Assembly: GCA_036389715.1 (NCBI GenBank)
Contig: DASVWH010000100.1
Location: 1 to 41,037, forward strand
DNA length: 41,037 nt
Direction: 5' to 3'
DNA from: DASVWH01 sp036389715
GTDB taxonomy: Bacteria > Acidobacteriota > Blastocatellia > Pyrinomonadales > Pyrinomonadaceae
Under the pieces are notes generated by a model. It was given only the letters and a program-made list of their open reading frames with translations, did not search any database and was not told the origin of the DNA. The translations under genes and the position numbers were made by a program. Shown piece by piece: positions 32,037 to 41,037 of this stretch. The number at the start of each line of letters is the position of its first letter. Position 1 is the first letter of the stretch.

Positions 32037-34151
32037 ATGAGCATTGTTCGCAAAATCAGGCGTGCGCTGCGCGGTGAAGTGGCTGTCCGCACCGTCGTTC
32101 TGGAAGTCTGGAGACGTGGCCGCGCGCGGCGCGAGCAACGACGCGAGCGCGCCATGCTCGGACAACCGGGCGATAGCTCCGCGCGTCTCTGCGCGGAGTT
32201 CGAGCGGCTGACGGCGGCCGAGCTGCTCAAGCATTTCCGCGGCCGGACCGCGCCTTCTTTCCTTCCCGGCTTCGCCGCCTCGGTCGAGACGACGGCGGGC
32301 CTTCAGCGCAGCCTCTTTCCGTCGGAGACGGCCGAGCTGGTCGAGCGGGCGGCGCGCATCGCCGACGAGCATTGCTGGGAGCTGCTCGGCTTCGGGGAGA
32401 GATGTTTCGGCACGGACATCAACTGGCGGCGCGACCCGCTCTCAGGCTTCGATTGGCCGCTCCAATTTCATGCTGACGTACAGTTGACCGGGCGCGCGGA
32501 CGGCTCGGATGCGAGGGTCTTATGGGAGCTTAACCGCCTCGCGCAGCTCCTGACGCTGGCCCGCGCCTACGCCGTGACGAATGATGAGCGCCTCGGCGAC
32601 GCCCTCTTTTCGCAGCTCGCGGGCTGGCGCGAGCAGAACCCGCAAGGGCTCGGCGCAAACTGGGCGTGTGCGATGGAGGTGGCGCTGCGCGCGATGAACC
32701 TGCTCGGTGCGTTTGAGCTGCTGCGCCGCTCGCCCGCTCTGAGCGCAGCCCGTTTGCAGGAGCTGCTGCGAATGTTCGACGAGCACGGCGCGCACATTCG
32801 TCGCAATCTGGAGTTCTCCTATATCTCGACGAGCAATCATTACCTGTCGGACGTGGTGGGGCTGCTCTGGCTGGGCTGCATGCTGCCGGAATTGAGGGAC
32901 GCTGTCCATTGGCGCGAGTTCGGTTTGCGCGAGATGCTGCGCGAGATGGACAAGCAGGTGCTCGCGGACGGCGCGGACTGCGAGGCTTCGACCGGCTATC
33001 ATCGGCTCGTCCTGGAACTCTTTCTCTACTCCTTCATCCTCTGTCGCGCCAACGGCATCGAGATAGAAGGCAGGTACTGGGAGAAGCTGCGCGCGATGCT
33101 CGACTACGTGTGCGCTTACCTGCGGCCCGACGGGCGCGCGCCGCTCATCGGCGATACGGACAGCGGGCAGGTGCTCCCCGTCCTGCGCCGCGCCGCGGAC
33201 GATCACGCCTACGTGCTGGCGCTGGGCGCGGCTGTTTTTCAGGAGGCGCGTTTTAAGCAGGCGGCCGGGCGCGTGCCGGAAGAGTTGCTCTGGGTGCTCG
33301 GCGCGGAGGGCGTGCGCGAGTTTGAGAGCCTGCCTGCCGCCGCCGAAAAGAGAGGCTCCGCGGCCTTTGCGGACGCAGGCACTTACATCCTGCGCGACCG
33401 TGACCTCTATCTGCTCTTCAACGCGAGCGGCAACGGCCTGATGGGGCGCGGCTCGCACGGTCACAACGATGCCTTGGGCCTCGAAGTCTCTGCCTGCGGC
33501 GTCGGCTTCATCACGGACCCAGGCACATACGTCTACTCCGCAGACCTCGGCGCACGTCAACTCTTTCGCTCGACCGCTTATCATTCGACGGTCGAAGTTG
33601 ACGGCGCGGAGCAGAACACGACCGACGAGCGTTTGCCTTTCGTCATCGGCAACGAAGCCGCGCCGCGCCTGCTGCGCTTCGAGACGGGAGCGGAGCGTGA
33701 CCGCGTCGCGGCCGAGCATGGCGGCTACGCGCGGCCGGGCAGTCCTCTGACGCATCGCCGCACGGTCGAGCTGGACAAGCGGGGGCGCTACTGGCTCGTC
33801 GAAGACGCCCTGCTCGGCGCTGGGGAACACACGTTTTGCTTTCGCTTTCACCTCGCCGCCGGGCTGGAGACAGGCATCTACGCTGACGGAATCATCCGGG
33901 CCTGCGATATGATAAAGAACACGCGGCTCTTCATCTCCGCGCTTGACCGGATGGCCGGACCGACCTTTGAGCCGCGCTTCGTCTCGCGCGACTACGGCGC
34001 AAAGAGCGCGTCGGTCTCGGTCTGCTGGAAGCTCTGCGCGCGCGCCCCGCTGCGGGCACGCTGGGCCATCCTGCCCGTCTGCGCGGACGAGGACGAGGAC
34101 GAGCGCCTGGCCCTCTTAGAGCGGCTGCGCGAAGAGTGTCTCAGTCAATAG
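32037..34151 (+). CDS. heparinase II/III-family polysaccharide lyase-like protein
   Basis: 704 residues. The N-terminal alpha/alpha toroid (about 80-430) includes FGTDINWRRDPLSGFDWP, the asparagine/tyrosine pair in STSNHYLSDVVG, and DCEASTGYHRLVLELF. The beta-sheet part starts at DAGTYILRD with the histidine motif GRGSHGHNDALGLEV (about 470), DPGTYVYS and RSTAYHSTVEVDG. These are the conserved sites of heparinase II/III lyases, which cut uronic-acid polymers by beta-elimination. No signal peptide, and no heparin use need be assumed: in exopolysaccharide clusters such proteins probably trim or modify the glycan. ATG 32037 is preferred over GTG 32013. Confidence 0.88.
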   Translation: MSIVRKIRRALRGEVAVRTVVLEVWRRGRARREQRRERAMLGQPGDSSARLCAEFERLTAAELLKHFRGRTAPSFLPGFAASVETTAGLQRSLFPSETAELVERAARIADEHCWELLGFGERCFGTDINWRRDPLSGFDWPLQFHADVQLTGRADGSDARVLWELNRLAQLLTLARAYAVTNDERLGDALFSQLAGWREQNPQGLGANWACAMEVALRAMNLLGAFELLRRSPALSAARLQELLRMFDEHGAHIRRNLEFSYISTSNHYLSDVVGLLWLGCMLPELRDAVHWREFGLREMLREMDKQVLADGADCEASTGYHRLVLELFLYSFILCRANGIEIEGRYWEKLRAMLDYVCAYLRPDGRAPLIGDTDSGQVLPVLRRAADDHAYVLALGAAVFQEARFKQAAGRVPEELLWVLGAEGVREFESLPAAAEKRGSAAFADAGTYILRDRDLYLLFNASGNGLMGRGSHGHNDALGLEVSACGVGFITDPGTYVYSADLGARQLFRSTAYHSTVEVDGAEQNTTDERLPFVIGNEAAPRLLRFETGAERDRVAAEHGGYARPGSPLTHRRTVELDKRGRYWLVEDALLGAGEHTFCFRFHLAAGLETGIYADGIIRACDMIKNTRLFISALDRMAGPTFEPRFVSRDYGAKSASVSVCWKLCARAPLRARWAILPVCADEDEDERLALLERLREECLSQ

Positions 34152-34208
34152 AAGATTGCCGGTTCGCAGCCTTCTGAGCGGCCCGCGACGGCAGGGCGGA
34201 AATCTCTT

Positions 34209-36146
34209 ATGTGCGGTATTTGCGGAGTTTGGGAGTACGGGGCGGCGACGGGCGGGCGCGTCGAGCGTTCGCTGGTCGAGCGGATGCGCGACCAGATGCC
34301 GCACCGCGGTCCCGATGATACGGGCGAGCTGCTCTTCGACGACGGGCGCGGCGGGCTGGGCTTCCGACGGCTCTCGATCATAGACCTCTCGGAGGCGGGC
34401 CACCAGCCGATGAGCGGCTGCACCGAGCGTGTCTGGCTCGTCTTCAACGGCGAGATTTACAACCACGCGCGGCTGCGCGAGGGCCTCGAAGAGCGCGGCC
34501 ACGTCTATCGCTCGCGCACGGATTCCGAAACCATCCTCCATCTTTACGAAGAGCGCGGGCTCGATTTCGTTCATGACCTCGAAGGCGATTACGCCATCGC
34601 GCTCTGGGACGCCGGGCGCGAGCGGCTGGTCCTGGTGCGCGACCGCGTCGGCGTCAAGCCGCTCTACTTTTATCAGCGGGACGGGCGCTTCATCTTCGCC
34701 TCCGAGATTAAGGCCATCCTCCAGCATCCGGCCGTGACGCCGGACGTGGACGAAGAGGCGCTCTATCATTACCTGACCTTCCTGACGACGCCCGCGCCGC
34801 AGACGCTCTTCGGCGGGATTCAAAAAATCCCTGCCGGGCACTTCCTGACCATCGGGCGCGACGGCGCGGCGAACCTCCGGCAATACTGGGACGCGCTGCC
34901 GCCCGCAGCCCCGCCGACCGAGCAGCCGAGCGATGAGGAGCACAAAGATGAAATCCTGCGCCTGCTGCGCGAGTCCATCAAGAAGCGGATGATGTCGGAC
35001 GTGCCCTTCGGGGTCTTCCTTTCAGGCGGGGTGGATTCCTCCGCCAACGTCGCGCTGATGTCCGAGCAGATGTCGCGGCCCGTCGAGACGTTCACGGTCG
35101 GCTTCCGCGACCAGGAGTATCTCAACGAGCTGGACTCGGCGCGGCGCATCGCGCGCGACTTCGGCACGAATCACCACGAGGTCATCATCGGCGAAGAAGA
35201 GATGCAGCAGTTTCTGCCGGACCTGGTCTTTCACCAGGACGAGCCGATAGCCGACCCCGTCTGCGTGCCGCTCTATTATGTCTCGCGGCTCGCGCGCCAA
35301 TCCGGGACGATTGTCGTGCAGGTCGGCGAAGGCGCGGATGAAATCTTCAGCGGCTATGATAATTACGTGCGACACCTGCGCATCTACGAAAGGTTCTGGC
35401 AGCACGCGGAGAGAGTGCCGCCGTTGATGCGCCGCGCGGCCAGCGCCGTGACGCGGCCCGCGCTCGAAGCGACGGGCAGAAAGCGCGCGGCCATCGAGTT
35501 GATTCGCCGCCTCGGCGCGGACGAGCCGCTCTTCTGGGGCGGCGCGGTCGTCTACGACGAAACCTTCAAGCCGCGCGTGCTCTCCGGCCGGATGCGCGAG
35601 CGCATGAAGCATCGCTCGTCGCTCGAAGCCGTCCTCCCCTACCTCAATCACATTGCGACGGAGCGGCCGGGCTCCGATTTTCTGGCGCGGATGACCTACC
35701 TGGAATTGAAGCTGCGTTTGCCGGAGCTGCTCCTGATGCGCGTGGACAAGATCACGATGGCGACCTCCGTGGAAGCGCGCGTCCCCTTTCTGGACCATCA
35801 CCTGGTCGAGTATGCGCTCGGGCTGCCGCGCTCGCTCAAGGTAGAGGGCGCCAGCGGCAAGCACATTCTCAAGCGTGCGCTCGAAGAGATACTGCCGCCG
35901 GATTTACTCTACAGCCGCAAGCGCGGCTTCGGCGCGCCGATCCGCGAATGGTTTCGCAACGGGCTCGGCTCATGGTTCGATTCGCACCTGATGGAGAGCG
36001 CGATGCGGCGGCGCGGCTTCTTCGATTACGGCTTTATCGCACGCCTGCTCGCGGAGCACCGGCGCGGCTCGCATGATTGGAGCTTCCATCTCTGGGCCCT
36101 GCTCAACCTGAGCCTCTGGTACGAACGCTGGATCGAGCGCCGTTGA
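34209..36146 (+). CDS. asnB: asparagine synthase (glutamine-hydrolysing), AsnB-like
   Basis: 645 residues. C2 (MCGICGVWEYG) is the glutaminase nucleophile; HRGPDDTGELL and RLSIIDLSEAGHQPM complete the Ntn domain. The synthetase domain has the PP-loop FLSGGVDSSAN (about 273-283) and, later, SVEARVPFLDHHLVEYA. Such AsnB copies inside polysaccharide clusters are thought to amidate a sugar uronate or a peptide rather than make free asparagine; this is inference from location. It follows the heparinase gene by 57 bp and precedes the flippase by 24 bp. Confidence 0.92.
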   Translation: MCGICGVWEYGAATGGRVERSLVERMRDQMPHRGPDDTGELLFDDGRGGLGFRRLSIIDLSEAGHQPMSGCTERVWLVFNGEIYNHARLREGLEERGHVYRSRTDSETILHLYEERGLDFVHDLEGDYAIALWDAGRERLVLVRDRVGVKPLYFYQRDGRFIFASEIKAILQHPAVTPDVDEEALYHYLTFLTTPAPQTLFGGIQKIPAGHFLTIGRDGAANLRQYWDALPPAAPPTEQPSDEEHKDEILRLLRESIKKRMMSDVPFGVFLSGGVDSSANVALMSEQMSRPVETFTVGFRDQEYLNELDSARRIARDFGTNHHEVIIGEEEMQQFLPDLVFHQDEPIADPVCVPLYYVSRLARQSGTIVVQVGEGADEIFSGYDNYVRHLRIYERFWQHAERVPPLMRRAASAVTRPALEATGRKRAAIELIRRLGADEPLFWGGAVVYDETFKPRVLSGRMRERMKHRSSLEAVLPYLNHIATERPGSDFLARMTYLELKLRLPELLLMRVDKITMATSVEARVPFLDHHLVEYALGLPRSLKVEGASGKHILKRALEEILPPDLLYSRKRGFGAPIREWFRNGLGSWFDSHLMESAMRRRGFFDYGFIARLLAEHRRGSHDWSFHLWALLNLSLWYERWIERR

Positions 36147-36170
36147 CGGACGCGGCGGAAAGATAAGAGC

Positions 36171-37601
36171 TTGGAAGAGCGGACTGAAAAAGCGGCGGCG
36201 ATGGCGGGTGATTCCCGGACTCCGGGCGCTCGCGTGCCCGCGCTTGCCCTTGATTCGGCCGCGTCGCCCCGCCGCTTCTCGGCGCATGTCGCCTGGACGC
36301 TCTCCGCGCGCCTGCTGATGGCCGTCAACAGCATCATTGCCGGGGTAATCGTCGCGCGCTGGCTCGGCGCGGGCGGCCTGGGCCGCCTGATGGTCATTAA
36401 CGTCGCGGTCGCAACGGTCGTCCAACTGGGGAGCCTCGGCCTGCCTTCGGCCAACACTTATTTCATCTCGCATGATCGCCGCCACCTGGCGACGGCGGCC
36501 TTCAACTCGCTCGTTTTCGCGCTCTGCGGGGGCGCCCTGCTGGGGGCGGGGCTGGCTGGGCTGGCTGCCCTTTACCCGGCGTGGTTCGGCCTCGAAGGGC
36601 CGCGGCTGCTGGCGGTCGCGGCCGTCTCGATTCCCTTTCAACTGCTGACGCTGCTCGGCCTCAACATCTTCCTGGCGCTCGGGCGCGTCGCTCTCTTCAA
36701 CCTGATTGACCTGGCGGGCCAGTCGCTGACGCTGCTCGGCGCGTTGCTGGCGCTGGTGCTGGCCAGGGCTGGGCTCCTGGCGCTGGTCTCTTTGAATACG
36801 GCGGGCGCTGTGATGCTCGCGCTCTTTATCGTCTGGCTGACTTACGGCTCGCTGAAGCGGCGCGAAGAGAGGGCGAGCCTGCGTCCGAGCCGGGGGCTTT
36901 TCCGGCAGATGCTGCGCTACGGCCTGAAGGCGCACGTGACGGTCGTCGCCGCGATGCTCATCTTCCGCGCGGACCTCCTGATCGTGCAATACTTTCGCGG
37001 CGCGGAGGAGGCGGGCGTCTACGGGGTCGCGACGCAGGGGGCGACGCTCCTGATGCTGCTCCCGGCGGTGATGAGTACGCTGCTGCTGCCGCGTGTGGCC
37101 GCGCTCGGCGCAGAGGGGCAGCAGGAGGAGCTGACCTCCATCGTCACGCGCCACACGGCGTTCATGATGGCGCTCGTCTGCCTGGCGGCCATCCCGGCCA
37201 GCTTCGCGCTGCCGTGGCTCTACGGCAGGCCGTTCGGGGATGCGCCCGTGCAGTTCCTGCTGCTCTTGCCGGGAGTCTATTTCATCAGTATAGAATCGGT
37301 GCTGGTCCAGTATTTCAACGGGACGGGCCTGCCCGCGGCGATTCCCTGGTTCTGGGTGGCGACGCTCCTGGCCAACGTCCTGCTCAATCTAGCGTGGGTT
37401 CCGGCTTACGGCGCGAGGGGCGCGGCGTGTGCGTCTGCGCTCTGCTACACGATGATCTTCTTGCTGGTGGCCGTCTACTTCAGGGTGCGGACGGGGCGGC
37501 GGGCATCCGGTTTTCTGGTCCTGCGCGCGCGAGAGCTGCGTGCGTTGCTGGCGCTCGTGCCTTCGGGGATGCAGGCCGGGCGTGTGAGCGCGGATGAGTA
37601 A
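36171..37601 (+). CDS. polysaccharide flippase (Wzx/MATE-like membrane protein)
   Basis: 476 residues (TTG 36171) or 466 from ATG 36201; the choice is uncertain. About 12-14 membrane helices, starting RFSAHVAWTLSARLLMAVNS, with VARWLGAGGLGRLMVI typical of polysaccharide-biosynthesis MOP flippases. It would move lipid-linked oligosaccharide across the inner membrane. FRADLLIVQYFRGAEEAGVYG is the conserved helix 7-8 loop of Wzx-type proteins. The stop overlaps the next start by 8 bp, so it is coupled to the methyltransferase. No wzy-like polymerase is inside the window. Confidence 0.87.
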   Translation: MEERTEKAAAMAGDSRTPGARVPALALDSAASPRRFSAHVAWTLSARLLMAVNSIIAGVIVARWLGAGGLGRLMVINVAVATVVQLGSLGLPSANTYFISHDRRHLATAAFNSLVFALCGGALLGAGLAGLAALYPAWFGLEGPRLLAVAAVSIPFQLLTLLGLNIFLALGRVALFNLIDLAGQSLTLLGALLALVLARAGLLALVSLNTAGAVMLALFIVWLTYGSLKRREERASLRPSRGLFRQMLRYGLKAHVTVVAAMLIFRADLLIVQYFRGAEEAGVYGVATQGATLLMLLPAVMSTLLLPRVAALGAEGQQEELTSIVTRHTAFMMALVCLAAIPASFALPWLYGRPFGDAPVQFLLLLPGVYFISIESVLVQYFNGTGLPAAIPWFWVATLLANVLLNLAWVPAYGARGAACASALCYTMIFLLVAVYFRVRTGRRASGFLVLRARELRALLALVPSGMQAGRVSADE

Positions 37602-38382
37602 GCGTGTGGAGAGCGAAACCGAAAATCTCTGGGCTTACGGCAAGCGCCTGCGCTTCGTCCGGCAAGCGATAGAGGATGTCTTTCCGGGGTGGGACGCGCG
37701 GGCGCTGCGCGTGCTGGACGTGGGCTGCGGCAACGGGACGCAGCTGGCGCTGGCGCTGGCGCGCCTGGGCTTTAACGTCACGGGCATAGACCTGGACGCT
37801 CGCTCCGTCGAGCACGCGCGGGCGCTGGCGCTCGGTCTGCCGCGAGCGCGCTTTCTTTGCCGGGATGTCGAAGAGCTGGAGGGGCTCTCGTTCGAGGTGG
37901 TGATTCTCTCGGAGGTGTTGGAGCACGTCGCGGAGCCGCGTGCGCTGCTCGGGTCAAGCGTTGGGCGTCTCTCGGCGGGCGGGCTCCTGATCGTCACAGT
38001 GCCGAACGGGTACGGCGAGTTTGAGCTGGATTCGCAGCTCTTTCGCGTGCTGCGGCTGCAAAGGCTGGTTGACGTTCTGGCGCGTCACAGGCAGGGGGAC
38101 GCGGTGGCGGGCACGGATAATCACGCGAGCGGCCACGTCCAGTTCTTTACGCGCGGCCGCCTGCAAAGGCTCTTCGCGGAATGTTCGCTCCGCGTTTTGC
38201 GTGCGGGGGCGGGTAGTTTGCTGGCCGGGCCGCTGGTCGGGCACACGCTGGCGCGCTCGTCGCGCTTCATTCGTTGGAACGCGCGCGCCTCGGACAGGCT
38301 GCCGCTCGTCCTGGCCAGCGGGTGGTACTTCGCGCTCGGCCGCCGGTCGGGCCGGGAGGCAGAGGGGCAGGGAGGCGTATGA
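37594..38382 (+). CDS. class I SAM-dependent methyltransferase
   Basis: 262 residues. SAM motif I LRVLDVGCGNGTQLALALA, motif II GIDLDARSVEHAR, then the acceptor-loop VILSEVLEHVAEPRALL and LIVTVPNGYGEFELD. Most similar in style to the UbiG/Coq3-like small methyltransferases in O-antigen clusters that methylate a sugar hydroxyl or the chain end. Overlaps the flippase stop and, with ATGA, the glycosyltransferase start, so translation is coupled on both sides. Acceptor unknown. Confidence 0.88.
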   Translation: MSKRVESETENLWAYGKRLRFVRQAIEDVFPGWDARALRVLDVGCGNGTQLALALARLGFNVTGIDLDARSVEHARALALGLPRARFLCRDVEELEGLSFEVVILSEVLEHVAEPRALLGSSVGRLSAGGLLIVTVPNGYGEFELDSQLFRVLRLQRLVDVLARHRQGDAVAGTDNHASGHVQFFTRGRLQRLFAECSLRVLRAGAGSLLAGPLVGHTLARSSRFIRWNARASDRLPLVLASGWYFALGRRSGREAEGQGGV

Positions 38383-40085
38383 GGGTCGTGCTGCTGGCGA
38401 TGAGCGGCGAGGCCCCGGCGGCAAGGCACGCGCTCCGCGAGCGTTACCCGCGGGCGGAGATTGAAGAGCTGCCGCGCGCCGAGATCGAGAGCGGCCCCGT
38501 GGCGGAGCGGCTCAAGAGCCTGCGCGCCCTCGGCCCGGACATCTTCGCAGTGGCGACGGAGCGGCTGGCCTGGCAGCGCGGCCAGAACGCTTTCCTGCTC
38601 TTCGGCGCGCTGGCCGGAGCAGCGGAGACCATTATCCTGGACGCACACGGGGCTGCCAGGGCGGAGACACGCTCGCGGAGCCTGCTGAGAGCGCCCGCGC
38701 GGCTGGCCAGGGAAGCAGCCATCAGCGCCGGGGCCGTGCTGCGCGCCGGGCGACAACTGCGGCGGCTGGAAAGCATGGTCAGGAGGGGCGGGAAGATGGG
38801 CGGACAGCGGGACGTGCGCCGGGAGAGAGGAGGCGAGGGCAATGATGCTTTGCGGCTGGTCTACGTGCGGGCGACGCCGGGGCCGGGCACGCAGCTCGGC
38901 GGCGCTGCCAGCCACATCAACGGCTTCGTCAACGCCGCGCTCGGTCTTGGCGCAGACATTCGCTTCATCAGCAACGACCGGATTGCGGGACTGGACGAGA
39001 CGCGTGTGCGGCTCAAGGTCATCTGGCCGAAGCCCATCGGCTCGACGCGCGCGGCCTTCGATCTTTACAACAACCTGCTCTTCTCGCACGAGGCGCTGCG
39101 CGAGATAGAGGCAGAGCGCGCGGACTTTATCTATCAACGCTACAGCCGCTTCAGTTGGGCGGGCGTCGAGGCCGGGCTGCGGACGGGGCTGCCGTTGTTT
39201 CTGGAATACAACGGGTCGGAGGTCTGGGTCGGCAAGCACTGGGACCGGACGGGGATGCTCGGCCTGCTCGAACGCTACGAGCGTTTGAACCTCTCCGCGG
39301 CGGCGCGCATCTTCGTCGTCTCGGAGGTCGAGCGGCGCAACCTCCTGCGGGCGGGCGTCCGGGCGGAAAAGATCGTCGTCAACCCGAACGGGGTGGACGC
39401 CGGGCGCTTTCAGCCGGGCGGGGGCGGCCAGGACGTGCGCCGCGAACTCGGCATCGAGAGCGACGAAACGCTGGTCGGCTTCGTCGGGACTTTCGGCCCC
39501 TGGCACGGCGTGCTGGCGCTGGCCGAAGCTATCAGGTTGATGCCCCCGGAGGCGCGCGTCCGTTTCCTCCTGGTCGGGAGCGGAGTCCTGCGCGCGGAGG
39601 TCGAGCGCACTCTGCGCGAAGCGGGGGCCGAGCGGCGCGTGATTCTGACGGGAGCGGTCGAGCATGAGCGCGTGCCCGCGCTCCTGGATGCGTGCGACAT
39701 CCTGGCGTCGCCGCACGTGCCTCTGGCCGACGGCAGCGAGTTCTTCGGCTCGCCGACCAAGCTCTTCGAGTACATGGCGATGGGCAAGGCGATAGTCGCC
39801 AGCCGCCTGGGCCAGCTCGCCGAGGTACTCTCCGATGAGGAGACGGCCCTGCTCGTAGAGCCCGGCGACGCTCTGGCTTTGAGCCGGGCGATAGGGCGGC
39901 TGGCGGGTTCGAGGGAGCTGCGCGAGCGGCTCGGGGCGGCGGCCAGGCGCGAAGCCGTCCGGCATCATACCTGGCAGCACAACGCGCGTCGTGTGCTCGA
40001 CGCCTACCGCGCATGGCGCGACGGGGACCGGGCGGCGGAGAGCCTGGAAGAGCGCGCGCGCCGTGGCGCAGAGGACGAGTCTTGA
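38379..40085 (+). CDS. GT4-like glycosyltransferase with extra N-terminal module
   Basis: 568 residues. From about residue 165 onward it is a GT-B fold of the GT4 type: LVYVRATPGPGTQLGGAASH, then VVNPNGVDAGRFQP, GFVGTFGPWHGVLALAEAI and the donor site GSPTKLFEYMAMGKAIVAS with the E-x7-E-like acid. The first 150 residues (MRVVLLAMSGEAPAARHAL onward) are a separate Rossmann-like part ending in a basic linker (RRGGKMGGQRDVRRERGG). Such a double layout suggests a second domain that may bind a partner or lipid. ATG 38379 is in the stop of the previous gene. Donor and linkage unknown. Confidence 0.88.
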   Translation: MRVVLLAMSGEAPAARHALRERYPRAEIEELPRAEIESGPVAERLKSLRALGPDIFAVATERLAWQRGQNAFLLFGALAGAAETIILDAHGAARAETRSRSLLRAPARLAREAAISAGAVLRAGRQLRRLESMVRRGGKMGGQRDVRRERGGEGNDALRLVYVRATPGPGTQLGGAASHINGFVNAALGLGADIRFISNDRIAGLDETRVRLKVIWPKPIGSTRAAFDLYNNLLFSHEALREIEAERADFIYQRYSRFSWAGVEAGLRTGLPLFLEYNGSEVWVGKHWDRTGMLGLLERYERLNLSAAARIFVVSEVERRNLLRAGVRAEKIVVNPNGVDAGRFQPGGGGQDVRRELGIESDETLVGFVGTFGPWHGVLALAEAIRLMPPEARVRFLLVGSGVLRAEVERTLREAGAERRVILTGAVEHERVPALLDACDILASPHVPLADGSEFFGSPTKLFEYMAMGKAIVASRLGQLAEVLSDEETALLVEPGDALALSRAIGRLAGSRELRERLGAAARREAVRHHTWQHNARRVLDAYRAWRDGDRAAESLEERARRGAEDES

Positions 40086-40912
40086 AGGCCGAAGGCGAGC
40101 AGCATCAACTGGCAGCCGAGAAGCGGCAGGCGCGCGAGCAATGGTCGCAGGACCCCTGCGGCGCGATGTACGGGCGCAAGTATGAGTTCGCCACGCGCGA
40201 GTTCTTCGACGAGGTCGAGCGCCATCGCTACCGTGAGTATGCGCCCTGGATGCCGGAGGTGATGGGCTTCGACCAGTTCGCCGGGCAGCGTCTGCTCGAA
40301 GTCGGCTGCGGGATGGGGACCGACCTCCTGCAATTCGCGCGCGGCGGCGCACAGTGTACGGGCGTTGACCTGACGCCGCGCTCGGTCGAGATTTCGAGCC
40401 TCCACTTCGGGCTCTACGGGATGCGCGCTGACTTCGTCCTGGCCGACGGCGAGCGCCTGCCCTTCGCTGATGGGACGTTCGATGCGGTCTATTCCAACGG
40501 GGTGCTCCATCACACGCCGGACACGGCGCGGGCTGTCCTTGAGCTGCACCGCGTGCTGCGTCCGGGCGGCGTCGCCAAGGTCATGCTCTATCATCGCGGC
40601 TCGCTCTATTACTGGACCGAGATCATCCTGCATCGCGGCCTGCTGCGCGGCCAGCTGCTGCGCGGCCAAACGCCAGAGCAGATTATGAGCCGCTACGTCG
40701 AATATTCCGAGCACGAGGCGCGACCGCTCGTCAAAGCCTACAGCCGCCGCGAGGCGCGCACGCTCTTCGCTCCCTTCCGCGAAGTCGAAACGGAGGTCGA
40801 GCAGTTGATTCGCCAAGAGCTGATGTTCCTCGGCCCGCTGGTCCCCGAAAGCCTCTTCCGCCGCCTGCGCCGCAGCCTCGGCTGGAACGTCATCATCACG
40901 GCCAGGAAATAA
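40082..40912 (+). CDS. SAM-dependent methyltransferase, end of the glycan operon
   Basis: 276 residues with start TTG 40082, sharing TTGA with the preceding stop and preceded by a GAGGACGAG site. SAM motif I RLLEVGCGMGTDLLQFA, VDLTPRSVEIS, FDAVYSNGVLHHTPDT and LRPGGVAKVMLYHRG are classic. It has about 65 residues before the fold (KYEFATREFFDEVERHRYRE) and a helical tail. The catalytic preference (O-, N- or C-methyl) cannot be seen. The position suggests modification of the same surface glycan. In-frame ATG 40013 lies inside the glycosyltransferase. Confidence 0.88.
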   Translation: MKAEGEQHQLAAEKRQAREQWSQDPCGAMYGRKYEFATREFFDEVERHRYREYAPWMPEVMGFDQFAGQRLLEVGCGMGTDLLQFARGGAQCTGVDLTPRSVEISSLHFGLYGMRADFVLADGERLPFADGTFDAVYSNGVLHHTPDTARAVLELHRVLRPGGVAKVMLYHRGSLYYWTEIILHRGLLRGQLLRGQTPEQIMSRYVEYSEHEARPLVKAYSRREARTLFAPFREVETEVEQLIRQELMFLGPLVPESLFRRLRRSLGWNVIITARK

Positions 40913-41037
40913 GCGGCCCGCCCGCCCCGCCCGAACTCTCAGACCGGCCGCCTAAGCCCCGTCGAGCGCCATTTTGAACCCCTGGACGGCAATCCCGCCC
41001 CCCGGGTAAACACGCCCGGGCTCCAATGACACACACC
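40913..41037. other. non-coding end of window
   Basis: 125 bp with no gene. CCCGGG occurs at about 41000-41005 and GCCCGGG near 41011, able to form a short GC-rich hairpin. Downstream context is missing. Confidence 0.3.

Noticed and set aside
38121..40352. 743-codon open frame on the minus strand
   Set aside because: Antisense to the glycosyltransferase and both methyltransferases, which have clear family motifs; Arg/Ala-rich translation is what GC-rich third positions give on the opposite strand.

Overview
The window is 41 kb of GC-rich bacterial chromosome, gene-dense, with genes on both strands and no phage, transposase or plasmid functions. The gene mix (Spy/CpxP-like and SnoaL-like secreted proteins, HutI, DXS, TlyA, QueF, an arsenic operon with ArsI and an aquaporin, and an exopolysaccharide cluster) together with the intergenic heptamer hairpins suggests an Acidobacteriota member, perhaps of the Blastocatellia. 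This is an inference from style; no rRNA is present to confirm it.

Layout. 1-4717: a UvrD-type helicase cut by the window edge, an esterase, a secreted SnoaL-like protein and imidazolonepropionase. 4718-5144: no ordinary gene, but a promoter, a short transcript with an unusually complete Shine-Dalgarno sequence and an 11-codon frame, a terminator and a large hairpin. 5145-8736, minus strand: an uncharacterised protein, a second SnoaL-like exported protein, gltX and tRNA-Ser(GCT). 8812-9657: a Tat-exported metallophosphoesterase. 9677-12047: an arsenic island with arsR divergent from arsI-aqpS-arsC, overlapping promoters and operator-like palindromes, closed by a near-perfect 23-bp terminator. 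12100-18189: a Spy-like protein, dxs, a membrane-anchored low-complexity protein, tlyA, a YkgJ-type Cys-cluster protein and a GNAT acetyltransferase.

18226-18775 carries a roughly 515-nt RNA gene with its own near-consensus promoter, a perfect crossing-helix pseudoknot, many GNRA/UUCG-capped hairpins and a perfect intrinsic terminator. It lacks the signatures of RNase P RNA, tmRNA, SRP RNA and 6S RNA, and is the best candidate here for something undescribed. It is followed by nadK, a dicarboxylate/glutamate symporter, a rhomboid protease, queF, a small membrane protein, an MFS transporter, a cupin coupled to a short DNA polymerase I (3'-5' exonuclease plus polymerase), an APC permease (minus) and a Cys-rich mini-protein with its own promoter.

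29332-40912 is a polysaccharide locus: nucleotide-sugar dehydrogenase, UDP-GlcNAc 2-epimerase, heparinase II/III-family protein, asparagine synthase, flippase, methyltransferase, glycosyltransferase, methyltransferase. The last four overlap or nearly touch and look like one operon. The set would make an aminouronic-acid-containing surface or exported glycan.

Four gene junctions (16.0, 19.9, 23.0 and 30.7 kb) carry tandem 7-bp repeats whose second half is the inverted complement of the first. The heptamer differs at each site while the architecture is the same.
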